A stretch of DNA of 64,000 bases from Mariprofundus erugo (GTDB lineage: Bacteria > Pseudomonadota > Zetaproteobacteria > Mariprofundales > Mariprofundaceae), in assembly GCF_005818865.1 (NCBI RefSeq), contig NZ_VBRY01000004.1, positions 186,001-250,000 on the forward strand, written 5' to 3'. Under the pieces are notes generated by a model that saw only the letters and a list, made by a program, of their open reading frames with translations, made no database searches and was not told the DNA's origin. Shown piece after piece: positions 56,449-64,000 of the stretch. Numbering within the stretch: the stretch's first letter is position 1; each line of letters opens with the position of its first letter. Position numbers and translations under genes: made by a program.

Positions 56449-58203
56449 TCAGTAACTCTTGCGGAACTCCGTAGAGTGACATGTCGGGCATGGTGGCACA
56501 CGCCCTGTTTTTTTGAAGTGCAGTTCATGGCCACAGCTGCTACAGGTCAGCGTTCCGGCACTGGTAATCTCACCCGACCGGCAGGAGAGCGCCTTCTGTG
56601 TCCTTGCTGCCACTGAACTCAGCACATTGCCCGTAGCTGCCAACAACGTGGAAAGAGAGGCCAGCGCGCCTGCGCCGACGCGTGAGGGATTGAGCTTCTC
56701 GCGCGCCTCCTCCCGCATGGATTGGGCAATCTGTGAAAAATCACGCTCCAGGAAGGTCTTCAGATTCTTGCCCTGCTCCTCGGTAAATGCACCTGCAGCC
56801 GTCAGCTGCTGGCGTGCTTTTTCCATCGCAGTGCTGGCAAATTCACCCGTCTTCTCGGCGCCTGACTCGAACACTTCCTTAAATTGCTCTGCCAACCGGT
56901 CATACTGATCCACCGCCTCATCCAGCACATCAGCCTCCTGCTCCTGATGATCCATATGGGCAATCACAGCCTCGCTGAACTCCGAGGTCGACAGACGGGT
57001 TGCACCATCCATCAAACGGTGGAAATCATAGGTCACGGTCTTCGCAGATATGGCCCCATTGATTCCCCTGATCACCAGATCCGCCGCTTCACTCCATCCC
57101 ATATAACGCAGCATCATCTCACCGGAGAGCGTCATCGATGACGGGTTGACCATGTTTCTGCCTGCATATTTCGGTGCAGTGCCATGCGTTGCCTCAAAGA
57201 CAGCATGGCCGGTTGAGTAATTGATATTGGCACCCGGTGCGATACCGATCCCTCCCACCTGTGCAGCCAGTGCATCGGAAAGGTAGTCGCCATTGAGATT
57301 CAACGTCGCGATCACATCAAACTCGGTCGGGCGAGTCAGCACCTGCTGCAATGCGATATCGGCAATCGCATCCTTGATGACAATGCCATTCGGCAGCCTG
57401 CACCATGGTCCGCCATCGATCTCTTCAGCACCAAATTCACGCTTGGCCAGATCATAGCCCCAGTTACGGAATGCTCCTTCCGTGAACTTCATGATGTTAC
57501 CCTTGTGTACCAGGGTCACACTCTTGAGATCATGATCAATGGCATATTGAATCGCTGCACGTACCAGCCGCTCGGTTCCCTCCCGGGAAACCGGCTTCAC
57601 GCCAATGCCACTGCTTTCGGGGAAACGGATCTTTGCCACCCCCATCTCATTCTGCAGAAATTCAATGACCTTTTTAACTTCGGCACTGCCCTCTTTCCAC
57701 TCGATACCGGCATAAATATCCTCGGTATTCTCACGGAAGATCACCATATCGACATCTTCAGGGCGTTTCACCGGACTGGGGACACCGGTAAAATGTTTCA
57801 CCGGACGCAGACAGACATAGAGATCGAGCACCTGACGAATCGCCACATTCAGCGACCCCATACCACCACCGACCGGTGTCGTCAGAGGCCCTTTAAGGCC
57901 GACAAGATAATCGGTGATCGCGTCAAGAGACTCTTTTGGCAGCCAGGCATCATCACTCTGCCCGTACAGATTCCACGCCTTCTCGCCGGCATAAACCTCC
58001 ATCCAGGAGATCTTGCGACTGCCGCGATAGGCCTTCTCAACAGCGGCATCAAGAATGGCCTGTGTTGCTTTCCAGATATCGGGTCCGATACCATCGCCTT
58101 CAATAAAGGTGACAATCGGATCATCCGGAACCAGCAGCTTGCCATCAGCACCCATCGTAATTTTATTACCATGTTCGGGCACACGAATTTTCTCAAAAGC
58201 CAT
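56449..58203 (-). CDS. icd: NADP-type isocitrate dehydrogenase fused to a C-terminal zinc ribbon
   Basis: A 584-residue protein. Residues 1-419 are a complete isocitrate dehydrogenase of the TCA cycle. Motifs include [41 protein letters not shown], the catalytic Lys in [30 protein letters not shown] and [11 protein letters not shown]. Residues about 420-584 are an added region: a charged helical stretch ([20 protein letters not shown]) and a four-Cys zinc ribbon, CxxC at 554/557 and CxxC at 572/575 ([16 protein letters not shown]). The tail resembles DUF1451-type zinc-ribbon proteins, which are normally separate. The reading frame is uninterrupted. The fusion suggests a regulatory or scaffold function; that is inference. 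Confidence 0.9.
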   Translation of the reverse strand: MAFEKIRVPEHGNKITMGADGKLLVPDDPIVTFIEGDGIGPDIWKATQAILDAAVEKAYRGSRKISWMEVYAGEKAWNLYGQSDDAWLPKESLDAITDYLVGLKGPLTTPVGGGMGSLNVAIRQVLDLYVCLRPVKHFTGVPSPVKRPEDVDMVIFRENTEDIYAGIEWKEGSAEVKKVIEFLQNEMGVAKIRFPESSGIGVKPVSREGTERLVRAAIQYAIDHDLKSVTLVHKGNIMKFTEGAFRNWGYDLAKREFGAEEIDGGPWCRLPNGIVIKDAIADIALQQVLTRPTEFDVIATLNLNGDYLSDALAAQVGGIGIAPGANINYSTGHAVFEATHGTAPKYAGRNMVNPSSMTLSGEMMLRYMGWSEAADLVIRGINGAISAKTVTYDFHRLMDGATRLSTSEFSEAVIAHMDHQEQEADVLDEAVDQYDRLAEQFKEVFESGAEKTGEFASTAMEKARQQLTAAGAFTEEQGKNLKTFLERDFSQIAQSMREEAREKLNPSRVGAGALASLSTLLAATGNVLSSVAARTQKALSCRSGEITSAGTLTCSSCGHELHFKKTGRVPPCPTCHSTEFRKSY

Positions 58204-58242
58204 ATCTTCAACCTCGCTTGCCCTGACTCCCGGGAGTCAGCA

Positions 58243-58524
58243 CTATTTGTTTAATTGTTGTTTGATACGAGCTGCTTCCTGCGCATTGCGACGCGCTTCC
58301 AGCGCCTTGTTACGCGCCCTGTCATATTGTTCTGCGCGCATCGCCTGCGCGGCCTCTTCCAAAGCCTGCTCTGCGCTCTGCAGATAGCGATCCGCCTTTT
58401 GAGGGTCACCGGGCAACTGCTGTGCAGTCCTGATGGCAGAACGCGCATCGGACATTTCCTGTGCGGGCGGCTGCATTGCACAAGCGCCAAGCAGCAGCAA
58501 CGTAAGCAACAGACTGAATTTCAT
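58243..58524 (-). CDS. Small DUF4398-like lipoprotein
   Basis: A 93-residue predicted lipoprotein. MKFSLLLTLLLLGAC is a signal peptide with a lipobox and acylated Cys15. The rest is a single amphipathic helical stretch rich in Ala, Gln, Arg and Glu (SDARSAIRTAQQLPGDPQKA, SAEQALEEAAQAMRAEQYDR), as in DUF4398 proteins. It is probably periplasmic and anchored to the outer membrane. An alternative Met four codons upstream exists. It lies 39 bases upstream of icd on the same strand, so co-transcription is possible. Confidence 0.8.
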   Translation of the reverse strand: MKFSLLLTLLLLGACAMQPPAQEMSDARSAIRTAQQLPGDPQKADRYLQSAEQALEEAAQAMRAEQYDRARNKALEARRNAQEAARIKQQLNK

Positions 58525-58775
58525 GCCTTGCATCATCCCGTGAAAGCTTGCCGTTGTCAATCTCTCTCTCATCACATCAACCATCAATTTCATCAATCTT
58601 TTCGGCATCAAAGCCTCTGAAACACGCCCTGCCCTCCGGGCATGCGAGCACCACACACACTCATTTATCGCACAGCGGTCCGGACACTGTTCCCCGAAGT
58701 CGAATCATCGATTATGATAGGCGGCTTACGCTCGGGCTTACACAGAAATGTGACCATAACATAGCGGAGGATTGC

Positions 58776-59156
58776 ATGGCAAAAGTACTACTTGTTGACG
58801 ATGATGACCTGCTGCGCTGCATCCTGACCGAGGTCATGATCAGCCAGGGATATGAAGTCATCGAAGCTGCCGATGGCAGACCCGTTGCTGACATGATCAT
58901 CCGCGAAGAGCCCGATATCCTCATTACCGATCTGATCATGCCCGAGCAGGAGGGACTGAAGACGATTCAACAGGCACGCGCCCTCCGCCCGCAACTGCCG
59001 ATCATTGCCATTTCGGGCGGAGGCAGAACGGTCAGCACCGACTTTCTGCAGGTCGCGCTCATCATGGGAGTCAATGCAACACTCACCAAGCCTTTCGACC
59101 ACAATCAACTTGTAGCACTGGTTGATCAGTTCACCGGCAAGGCAAAAGCCGCATAA
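58776..59156 (+). CDS. CheY-like response regulator
   Basis: A 126-residue stand-alone receiver. VLLVDDDDLLR gives the acidic pocket, ILITDLIMPEQEG the phospho-acceptor Asp, IAISGGG has Ser at the switch position and TLTKPFD the Lys. GCGGAGG five bases before the ATG supports the start. It has no output domain and no kinase neighbour, so it probably acts as a relay or through protein contacts. A strong terminator follows, indicating a monocistronic unit. Confidence 0.92.
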   Translation: MAKVLLVDDDDLLRCILTEVMISQGYEVIEAADGRPVADMIIREEPDILITDLIMPEQEGLKTIQQARALRPQLPIIAISGGGRTVSTDFLQVALIMGVNATLTKPFDHNQLVALVDQFTGKAKAA

Positions 59157-59230
59157 GCCACGCAGAAAATCGGGGCGGCTCAATTCACTGACAATACAAA
59201 CAGCCGGACCAGTTCAAAGCATCCGAAAAG

Positions 59231-59268
59231 CAAAACGCCCGACTGTCACAGCCGGGCGTTTTTTTATT
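59231..59268 (+). terminator. Rho-independent terminator after the receiver gene
   Basis: AACGCCCGACTGTCACAG and CCGGGCGTT form a stem followed by a run of seven T. It lies 75 bases after the stop codon, and a palindromic element fragment follows at once. Confidence 0.88.
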
Positions 59269-59271
59269 TTC

Positions 59272-59321
59272 CAGGGAGATGCTGATTTGTTGCCTTCCCG
59301 GCAAGCATCAGCGATTCCTTC
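59272..59321 (-). repeat. Palindromic element, minimal copy
   Basis: AGGGAGATGCTGATTTGTTG, CCTTCCCGGCAAGCATCAGC and GATTCCTTCA. Only the two termini are present, joined directly. It ends at the aspS stop codon. Confidence 0.75.
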
Positions 59322-59323
59322 AC

Positions 59324-61108
59324 TCAGCTCTCCTGAAGCACCCTGCGCTTACGCAGCCCCAGCTCCTGCCACTGTGCATCAGAAACCTCGCTCGGTGCAT
59401 TGGACATCGGATCTGCAGCCTTCTGGGTCTTTGGAAAGGCAATGACATCACGGATGGAATCAACGCCGGCCATCAGAGACAACACACGATCCAGACCGAA
59501 TGCCAGACCACCATGCGGTGGTGCACCATACTTCAGAGCCTTGATCAGGAAGCCGAACTTGTTCTCCGCCTCCTCATCGGTGATGCCAAGCGTTCTGAAT
59601 ACGCGCTGCTGCACCTCGGGATTATGGATACGAATGGAACCACCACCAATTTCCGTACCATTCCATACCAGATCATAAGCCTGTGAACGCATATTGAGCG
59701 GATCGGTCTCAAGCTTGTCGAGATCCTCGGCATACGGAGAGGTAAATGGATGATGCAATGCCTCCGGACGCTTCTCATCAGGATTCCATGCAAACATCGG
59801 GAAGTCGACCACCCATACAAAGCGGTGATCACCCTCTGCTACCAGCCCCATATCATGGCCGACCTTGACGCGCAGGTTACCCAGCGCATCGTTGACGATC
59901 TTGGTTTCGCCGGCACCGAAGAAGAGCAGATCTCCATTTTCCGCACCACTGATCTGCAACAACTCGGCCAGCACATCCTCCGGCAGGAACTTCACAATCG
60001 GGGACTGCAGGCCACCGGCCAGATCGGAAAGGTCATTCACCTTGATCCATGCCAGACCTTTAGCGCCATAGATCGAAACAAATTTGGTGTAGTCATCAAT
60101 CTGCTTGCGAGAAAGTGCGCCACCAGCCGGCACACGCATCACCTTCACCAGCCCGCCGTTATCGGCCGGCTCACGGAATACCTTGAACTCCACCCGCTTC
60201 ATCAGCGCGGTAATATCCACATGCTCGAGACCGAAGCGGATGTCAGGGCGATCCACACCATATTTATCCATCGCTTCTGCATAGGTGATGCGCGGGAAGG
60301 TTTCCGGCAGATGGATGCCGACACCGGCATCAAACATCGAGCGCAACAGCCCTTCGGCGACTGCCATCACATCATCCTGACTGACGAAGGAGAGCTCGAT
60401 ATCGACCTGGGTAAACTCAGGCTGACGATCGGCGCGCAGATCCTCATCACGGAAGCAGCGGGCAATCTGGTAATAGCGGTCCATACCGGCGACCATCAAC
60501 AGCTGCTTGAAAATCTGCGGGCTCTGCGGCAAGGCAAAGAAAGAACCGGGATAGACACGGGAAGGCACCAGATAATCACGTGCACCTTCAGGGGTCGACT
60601 TGTTCAGAATGGGCGTCTCGATCTCAAGAAAGTTCTGGCTGTCGAGAAAGTTGCGTGCTGCATGGGTCACACGATGGCGAAGCGCCATAAATCCCTGCAT
60701 TTTCGGGCGGCGGAGATCAAGATAACGATACTCAAGTCTTGCCTGCTCACCTGTATCACAGCTGTCATCGATCATAAACGGCGGGGTTTCGGAGCGGTTC
60801 AGCACGACAATCGCCGAGGCCTTGATTTCGATGGAGCCGGTTGCAAGCTTTGAGTTCACGGTCTCTTCGGAACGGGCAATCACCTGCCCTACCACCTCAA
60901 TCACATCCTGCTGACGCAGACTATGGGCCAGCTGATGTACGGCAGGATCATCCGGATGCACCACAATCTGCACCAGCCCTGTGCGATCACGCACATCGAT
61001 AAACACAACGCCGCCGTGATCACGGTTGGTTTGTGCCCACCCGTTCAGACGTACCGTCTGTCCGATATGATGAACCCTGAAATCACCGCAATGTGTGCGT
61101 GGTAGCAT
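59324..61108 (-). CDS. aspS: Aspartyl-tRNA synthetase
   Basis: A 594-residue class IIb synthetase of the bacterial type. The N-terminal OB-fold anticodon-binding domain starts VRLNGWAQTNRDHGGVVFID. Motif 2 is YQIARCFRDEDLRADRQPEFTQ, a GAD insertion domain lies in the middle (about residues 300-400), and motif 3 is GLAFGLDRVLSLMAG. Length matches bacterial AspRS. GGAGGC upstream supports the ATG at 61108. It may be the discriminating or the non-discriminating form; sequence inspection does not settle this. Confidence 0.97.
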   Translation of the reverse strand: MLPRTHCGDFRVHHIGQTVRLNGWAQTNRDHGGVVFIDVRDRTGLVQIVVHPDDPAVHQLAHSLRQQDVIEVVGQVIARSEETVNSKLATGSIEIKASAIVVLNRSETPPFMIDDSCDTGEQARLEYRYLDLRRPKMQGFMALRHRVTHAARNFLDSQNFLEIETPILNKSTPEGARDYLVPSRVYPGSFFALPQSPQIFKQLLMVAGMDRYYQIARCFRDEDLRADRQPEFTQVDIELSFVSQDDVMAVAEGLLRSMFDAGVGIHLPETFPRITYAEAMDKYGVDRPDIRFGLEHVDITALMKRVEFKVFREPADNGGLVKVMRVPAGGALSRKQIDDYTKFVSIYGAKGLAWIKVNDLSDLAGGLQSPIVKFLPEDVLAELLQISGAENGDLLFFGAGETKIVNDALGNLRVKVGHDMGLVAEGDHRFVWVVDFPMFAWNPDEKRPEALHHPFTSPYAEDLDKLETDPLNMRSQAYDLVWNGTEIGGGSIRIHNPEVQQRVFRTLGITDEEAENKFGFLIKALKYGAPPHGGLAFGLDRVLSLMAGVDSIRDVIAFPKTQKAADPMSNAPSEVSDAQWQELGLRKRRVLQES

Positions 61109-61368
61109 GTTGTCTGCCTCCGAGATGAATATAATAAATATAAAACGTAAAAGGTCGCGCAGACTAGCGTCGGCTGACTACTCAGGCAAAGGAATGAATC
61201 AGCCCCGTGCAACCAGCTGCGGCAACCCCCATGATCAGGCCACCACATGCCGGTTATTGCAGACAAATCGCAGCCATCTTTTCACACCCGCTGCACCACC
61301 CGATATTTCCGCTTGTATGCCGGCATCGATTAACCTAAAGTGCGGCGCGTTTTTACGGAGGATTAGTC

Positions 61369-61560
61369 ATGGCTAAACGTTGCGAAGTATGTGGAAAAGG
61401 CCCGATGAGCGGCAATAATATCAGTCACGCACACAACACGACCAAGCGTCGCTTCCTGCCCAACCTGCAGCAGGTCCGCGCTGTCGTTGATGGCCAGGCT
61501 CGCAAGGTCAAGGTTTGCTCCAGCTGCCTGCGTTCCGGCAAGATTCAGAAAGCCGCCTGA
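61369..61560 (+). CDS. rpmB: 50S ribosomal protein L28
   Basis: A 63-residue ribosomal protein of the large subunit. It begins [20 protein letters not shown], followed by [12 protein letters not shown] and [11 protein letters not shown]. It is the zinc-binding (C+) form with paired CxxC motifs. The ATG follows GGAGG. rpmG (L33), its usual neighbour, is absent. A terminator follows 17 bases after the stop. Confidence 0.96.
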   Translation: MAKRCEVCGKGPMSGNNISHAHNTTKRRFLPNLQQVRAVVDGQARKVKVCSSCLRSGKIQKAA

Positions 61561-61577
61561 TTCACACACCCAACCAT

Positions 61578-61615
61578 AAAAGGCCTTTGTCCTGCATGGA
61601 CAAGGGCCTTTTTTA
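61578..61615 (+). terminator. Rho-independent terminator of rpmB
   Basis: AAAGGCCTTTGTCC and GGACAAGGGCCTTTTTT form a stem with a short TGCAT loop and a T-run directly after rpmB. Confidence 0.92.
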
Positions 61616-61770
61616 TTATGATCCAATCTCATATCCTGCCTTTTCAGGCGGGCTCTTTTTTTATTGTCCCGTCAGATACATGATGACGGCCACTATTCAT
61701 GGTCACCACCCCATTTCAGCGAGCCATCAGCGCATAACATGAGGCTCATCGCACATGTGCGGGAAATATG

Positions 61771-61929
61771 GCTAAGGAAGCACTGATCAATTCAGTGCTT
61801 TCCTGGCGGGCCATGGATGGCCTGCCAAATCAGACACGTAAGTGTTTGATTTGTAAGCAAAGGAAAAATCGCGTTTTTGCCTTTGCGGACTGATTTTTGC
61901 CAGGAAGGCAATAAATCAGCATCTCCCTA
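61771..61929 (+). repeat. Palindromic element, full-length copy
   Basis: About 158 bp beginning GCTAAGGAAGCACTGATCAA and ending ATCAGCATCTCCCTA. All five hairpins are present. Several arm changes are compensated: GGAAGCACTGA pairs with TCAGTGCTTTCC, and AGGAAAAATCGCG faces TTTTTGCCTTT. This suggests pairing is maintained or that arms converge. First of three consecutive copies. Confidence 0.92.
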
Positions 61930-62058
61930 AAGAAAACTTCTGATTCCCTGTCGTTTTAAAGGCAAAGAATAGGACAAAGGAAAGCCGCCCCCGATATGTT
62001 TGCCCTGCGGATTCCTTCATACGAACCATTCGCTACAGCCACTGCATCCGCAACCTGT

Positions 62059-62150
62059 TTAAGAAAGCACTGATTAATCCGGCCGGATTGGACGGCTTTG
62101 CCTTTACGGACTGATTTTTGCCAGGAGGGCAATAAATCAGCACCTCCTTA
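62059..62150 (+). repeat. Palindromic element, internally deleted copy
   Basis: TTAAGAAAGCACTGATTAAT, then CCGGCCGGATTGGACGGCTT and CTTTACGGACTGATTTTTGC, ending ATAAATCAGCACCTCCTTA. H2 and H3 are replaced by a short GC-rich piece. It abuts the next copy and shares its TTAAGGA terminus. Confidence 0.85.
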
Positions 62151-62374
62151 AGGAAGCGCTGATTAATTAGGCGCTTCCGAGCGAGCCATGGACGGCTCGC
62201 CAAATCAGACGCGTAAGTGTCTGATTTGTAAGCAAAGACAAAATGACTCGGGCATCATGCCCTCGCCCTGCGGGCGGCCTTTGGCCGTCCAATCGGCTTC
62301 CTGCCTCTTTGTCACGCTTTTGTCTTTGCGAACTGATTTTTTGCCAGGAGGGCAATAAATCAGCATCTCCTTAA
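62149..62374 (+). repeat. Palindromic element, composite copy (226 bp)
   Basis: It has the standard ends TTAAGGAAGCGCTGATTAAT and AATCAGCATCTCCTTAA. H1 to H3 and H5 are perfect or nearly so. The loop of H4 holds an inserted GC-rich module (GGGCATCATGCCC, GCCCTGCGGGC, GGCCTTTGGCC). TTAA at both ends could be a target duplication or part of the terminal repeat. Confidence 0.92.
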
Positions 62375-62388
62375 GGAGATGCTTTTTT
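62364..62388 (+). terminator. Hairpin with T-run at the end of a palindromic element
   Basis: AGCATCTCC, TTAA, GGAGATGCTTTTTT. A perfect stem is formed by the terminal arm of the element and an adjacent inverted half arm. The T-run makes it a plausible terminator on the plus strand. Confidence 0.7.
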
Positions 62389-62422
62389 GACCGGCACTGG
62401 TTCCCGACTGCCGCGATGAACC

Positions 62423-62455
62423 TAAAAAAAAAGGGAGCATACAGCCCCCTCTTTT
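62423..62455 (-). terminator. Terminator of the relA/spoT-ridA unit
   Basis: On the minus strand AGGGGGC, loop TGTAT, GCTCCCT is followed by nine T. It lies about 25 bases after the ridA stop codon. Confidence 0.85.
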
Positions 62456-62476
62456 CAGTCAGTACTCATGCCACAC

Positions 62477-62860
62477 TCAAACAGCGGCAATCAAATCCAT
62501 TTCAATGCGCGCACCAAGCGGCAATGCTGCAACCGCAACCGTTGCCCGTGCCGGCCGATGCTCACCCAGCCAGGCCGCATAGATCCCGTTCACCAACGGA
62601 AAGTCGCCCATATCCGTCAAAAAGATATTCACCTTCAGAATATCAGAGAGTGAAACGCCCGCCTCATTCAGTACAGCCGTCAGATTACGCGTCACCTGTT
62701 GCGCCTGTGCCTCGACATCATCCGCCACCAGCTTACCGGTAGCCGGATCCAGTCCAATCTGCCCGGATGCATAAAGCACACCACCATGCACCACTGCCTG
62801 GCTATATGGCCCTACCGCCCTTGGCGCATCGGCCGCATCAATCATTGTCAAACCACTCAT
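62477..62860 (-). CDS. ridA: RidA/YjgF-family enamine/imine deaminase
   Basis: A 127-residue trimeric deaminase that hydrolyses reactive 2-aminoacrylate and related imines made by PLP enzymes. Signatures are AVGPYSQAV, LYASGQIGLDPATG, VTRNLTAVLNEAG and RATVAVAALPLGARIEMDLIA, with the conserved Arg. Full length. The start overlaps the stop of the relA/spoT gene (ATGA), so the two are translationally coupled. A terminator follows. Confidence 0.95.
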   Translation of the reverse strand: MSGLTMIDAADAPRAVGPYSQAVVHGGVLYASGQIGLDPATGKLVADDVEAQAQQVTRNLTAVLNEAGVSLSDILKVNIFLTDMGDFPLVNGIYAAWLGEHRPARATVAVAALPLGARIEMDLIAAV

Positions 62861-64000
62861 TCAACCTCTCCCTCATCACCTGAAGATTTCCTGCTAAACA
62901 AATTGCGCAGCGTCGCACCAAACGGGCGACCTGCCGGCTTACCACTTAGACCAACCTGATTTCTGCGCACCACGATACTGACACCATCCACCGACTTGAT
63001 CGCACGCATCACACGAGCCAGATGCTTGCGATCCTCAACCTCGACAAGAAACAGCAACTCGGTCATGGAACCGCCACGCTGCGTCAGCCTCAAATCCTCA
63101 ATACTGGAGCCTGCCTCGGCAATATTGCGGGTTACATTCGCCAGCATGCCGCGCATATTGCGCGAGTGCACCTCAATGCCCGTCCGGAACAACTCACCTT
63201 CCTGCGCCTGCCACTGTACCTCAAGAATATCGCGACCATCATCCTTAGCCAGCACAGGGCACTTACGGTGATGCAACACCATGCCCTCACCGATCACCAG
63301 CTGTCCCAGCACCGGATCCCCCGGAATCGGATGACAACAGTCGGCCGCGTGCATCATGGAGCGACCCATCCCCTTCAGCTTGAGCGGCATGAAGCGATCC
63401 TGATCCGCCGCCTCAAGCAAACTGTGAATGGCAATCTCGCCACGACCCAGACGCGCCTTCAAATCCGCCTGATCCACACAGGCCAGCTTCTCAAGCACGG
63501 CTTTACCGACATCTTTCTTGCCGATCGCCTCGCGCAGAATCTTTTCGCCCATGCGAAGACTTGCTTCCCGCTCCTGACGACGGAACCACTGCCTGATCAC
63601 CTGACGTGCACGCGGAGTTTTAACATACTGCAACCACTGACGACTCGGTGACTGATCAGGACTGGTCATAATCTCGATCTGGTCACCGTTATGCAGACGG
63701 GTGGAAAAATCAGCCACCTCGCCATTAATACGTACGCCCACACAGTGATGGCCGACATCGGTATGCACGGCATAGGCAAAGTCGAGCGGCCTTGCCCCGC
63801 GTGGCAAGGCGAAGATATCGCCATCACGACTGAAGACGTAAACCTCCTGCACAAACAGGTCCAGACGTACATTTTCGAGAAACTCGCCGGGGTTATCGGT
63901 CTCCTGAATCAGTTCGGTGAGCTGACGCAACCACTTGAAACTCTCCTGGCCGGCCGTCTCACCTTCCTTGTAAGCCCAGTGCGCCGCCACACCATCCTCG
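62857..64000 (-). CDS. RelA/SpoT-family (p)ppGpp synthetase/hydrolase, C-terminal half (5' part outside window)
   Basis: About 380 residues of the regulatory half of a long RSH protein that makes and/or hydrolyses (p)ppGpp. The visible part starts inside AAHWAYKEGE near the end of the synthetase domain. It continues through the TGS domain (VYVFSRDGDIFALPRGARPL, AYAVHTDVGHHCVGVRING), the helical domain and the zinc-finger-like region (ADCCHPIPGDPVLG, HHRKCPVL), and ends with an ACT domain (LANVTRNIAEAGSSIEDL). The catalytic domains lie right of position 64000, so RelA and SpoT types cannot be separated. It is coupled to ridA, an arrangement also seen with spoT genes. Confidence 0.94.
   Translation of the reverse strand, partial: EDGVAAHWAYKEGETAGQESFKWLRQLTELIQETDNPGEFLENVRLDLFVQEVYVFSRDGDIFALPRGARPLDFAYAVHTDVGHHCVGVRINGEVADFSTRLHNGDQIEIMTSPDQSPSRQWLQYVKTPRARQVIRQWFRRQEREASLRMGEKILREAIGKKDVGKAVLEKLACVDQADLKARLGRGEIAIHSLLEAADQDRFMPLKLKGMGRSMMHAADCCHPIPGDPVLGQLVIGEGMVLHHRKCPVLAKDDGRDILEVQWQAQEGELFRTGIEVHSRNMRGMLANVTRNIAEAGSSIEDLRLTQRGGSMTELLFLVEVEDRKHLARVMRAIKSVDGVSIVVRRNQVGLSGKPAGRPFGATLRNLFSRKSSGDEGEVE

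Noticed and set aside
57505-58254. A 249-codon open frame antisense to icd
   Set aside because: It has low-complexity, His- and Ile-rich sequence without a ribosome-binding site, and overlaps a certain gene.
59750-60853. A 367-codon open frame antisense to aspS
   Set aside because: It lies entirely within a full-length aspartyl-tRNA synthetase and shows no recognisable domain.
61771-62374. CRISPR array
   Set aside because: The repeats are long, contiguous, hairpin-rich and variable; there are no short direct repeats with regular unique spacers and no cas genes.

Overview
The window looks like chromosomal DNA of an autotrophic Gram-negative proteobacterium. A Mariprofundus-like zetaproteobacterium is my best guess. 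It carries a form II RubisCO gene (cbbM) with a divergent LysR regulator and the activase genes cbbQ and cbbO. It also has an unusual density of chemotaxis and two-component genes, and a lipoprotein and outer-membrane content typical of Gram-negatives. The lineage is inferred from gene content, not from an alignment. I saw no rRNA or tRNA genes, no CRISPR array and no prophage.

Layout. 1-9 kb: the 3' end of comM, a TerB-like gene, an exported receiver-like protein lacking its phospho-aspartate, a YigZ-family gene, a DUF985 cupin, a beta-propeller lipoprotein, a soluble CZB chemoreceptor, a methyltransferase, and a small peptidoglycan-binding / ATPase-like gene pair. 9-15.5 kb: the carbon-fixation block cbbO, cbbQ, cbbM on the minus strand with cbbR divergent. 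15.5-17.3 kb: the tRNA wobble-uridine pair cmoA-cmoB. 17.3-25.7 kb: a signalling block (CheY-like, CheB, a receiver, a large hybrid kinase, and a PAS-containing chemoreceptor). 25.7-31.1 kb: a biosynthetic run (class V aminotransferase, serA, hisZ, purA). 31.3-37.6 kb: rnd with an unknown partner, xthA, a four-domain CoA-disulfide-reductase-like sulfur enzyme, and an SGNH hydrolase. 37.7-47.9 kb: two more hybrid kinases around a membrane chemoreceptor. 48-50.6 kb: an accessory island with a REP-associated tyrosine transposase (RAYT) inside inverted repeats and an HTH-Fic protein. 50.7-56.3 kb: hyuA-hyuB-tsaD and an outer-membrane protein. 56.4-64 kb: an isocitrate dehydrogenase fused to a zinc ribbon, a lipoprotein, a receiver, aspS, rpmB, ridA and the 3' part of a relA/spoT gene.

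The most striking feature is a dispersed, non-coding palindromic element. I find 16 complete, partial or decayed copies, about one per 4 kb, all between genes. The standard copy is about 157 bp. It has imperfect terminal inverted repeats and is almost entirely a chain of five hairpins. Several copies carry extra GC-rich hairpin modules. It often abuts stop codons, separates cbbM from cbbQ, and forms a local cluster near 62 kb. I do not recognise it as a named family. A second, unrelated repeat set with a CCAGGCACCG core surrounds the RAYT gene.

Functionally the window combines CO2 fixation, serine/histidine/purine synthesis, sulfur or thiol redox chemistry and dense environmental sensing. Two receiver domains (the exported protein and CheB) have lost the phospho-acceptor aspartate.
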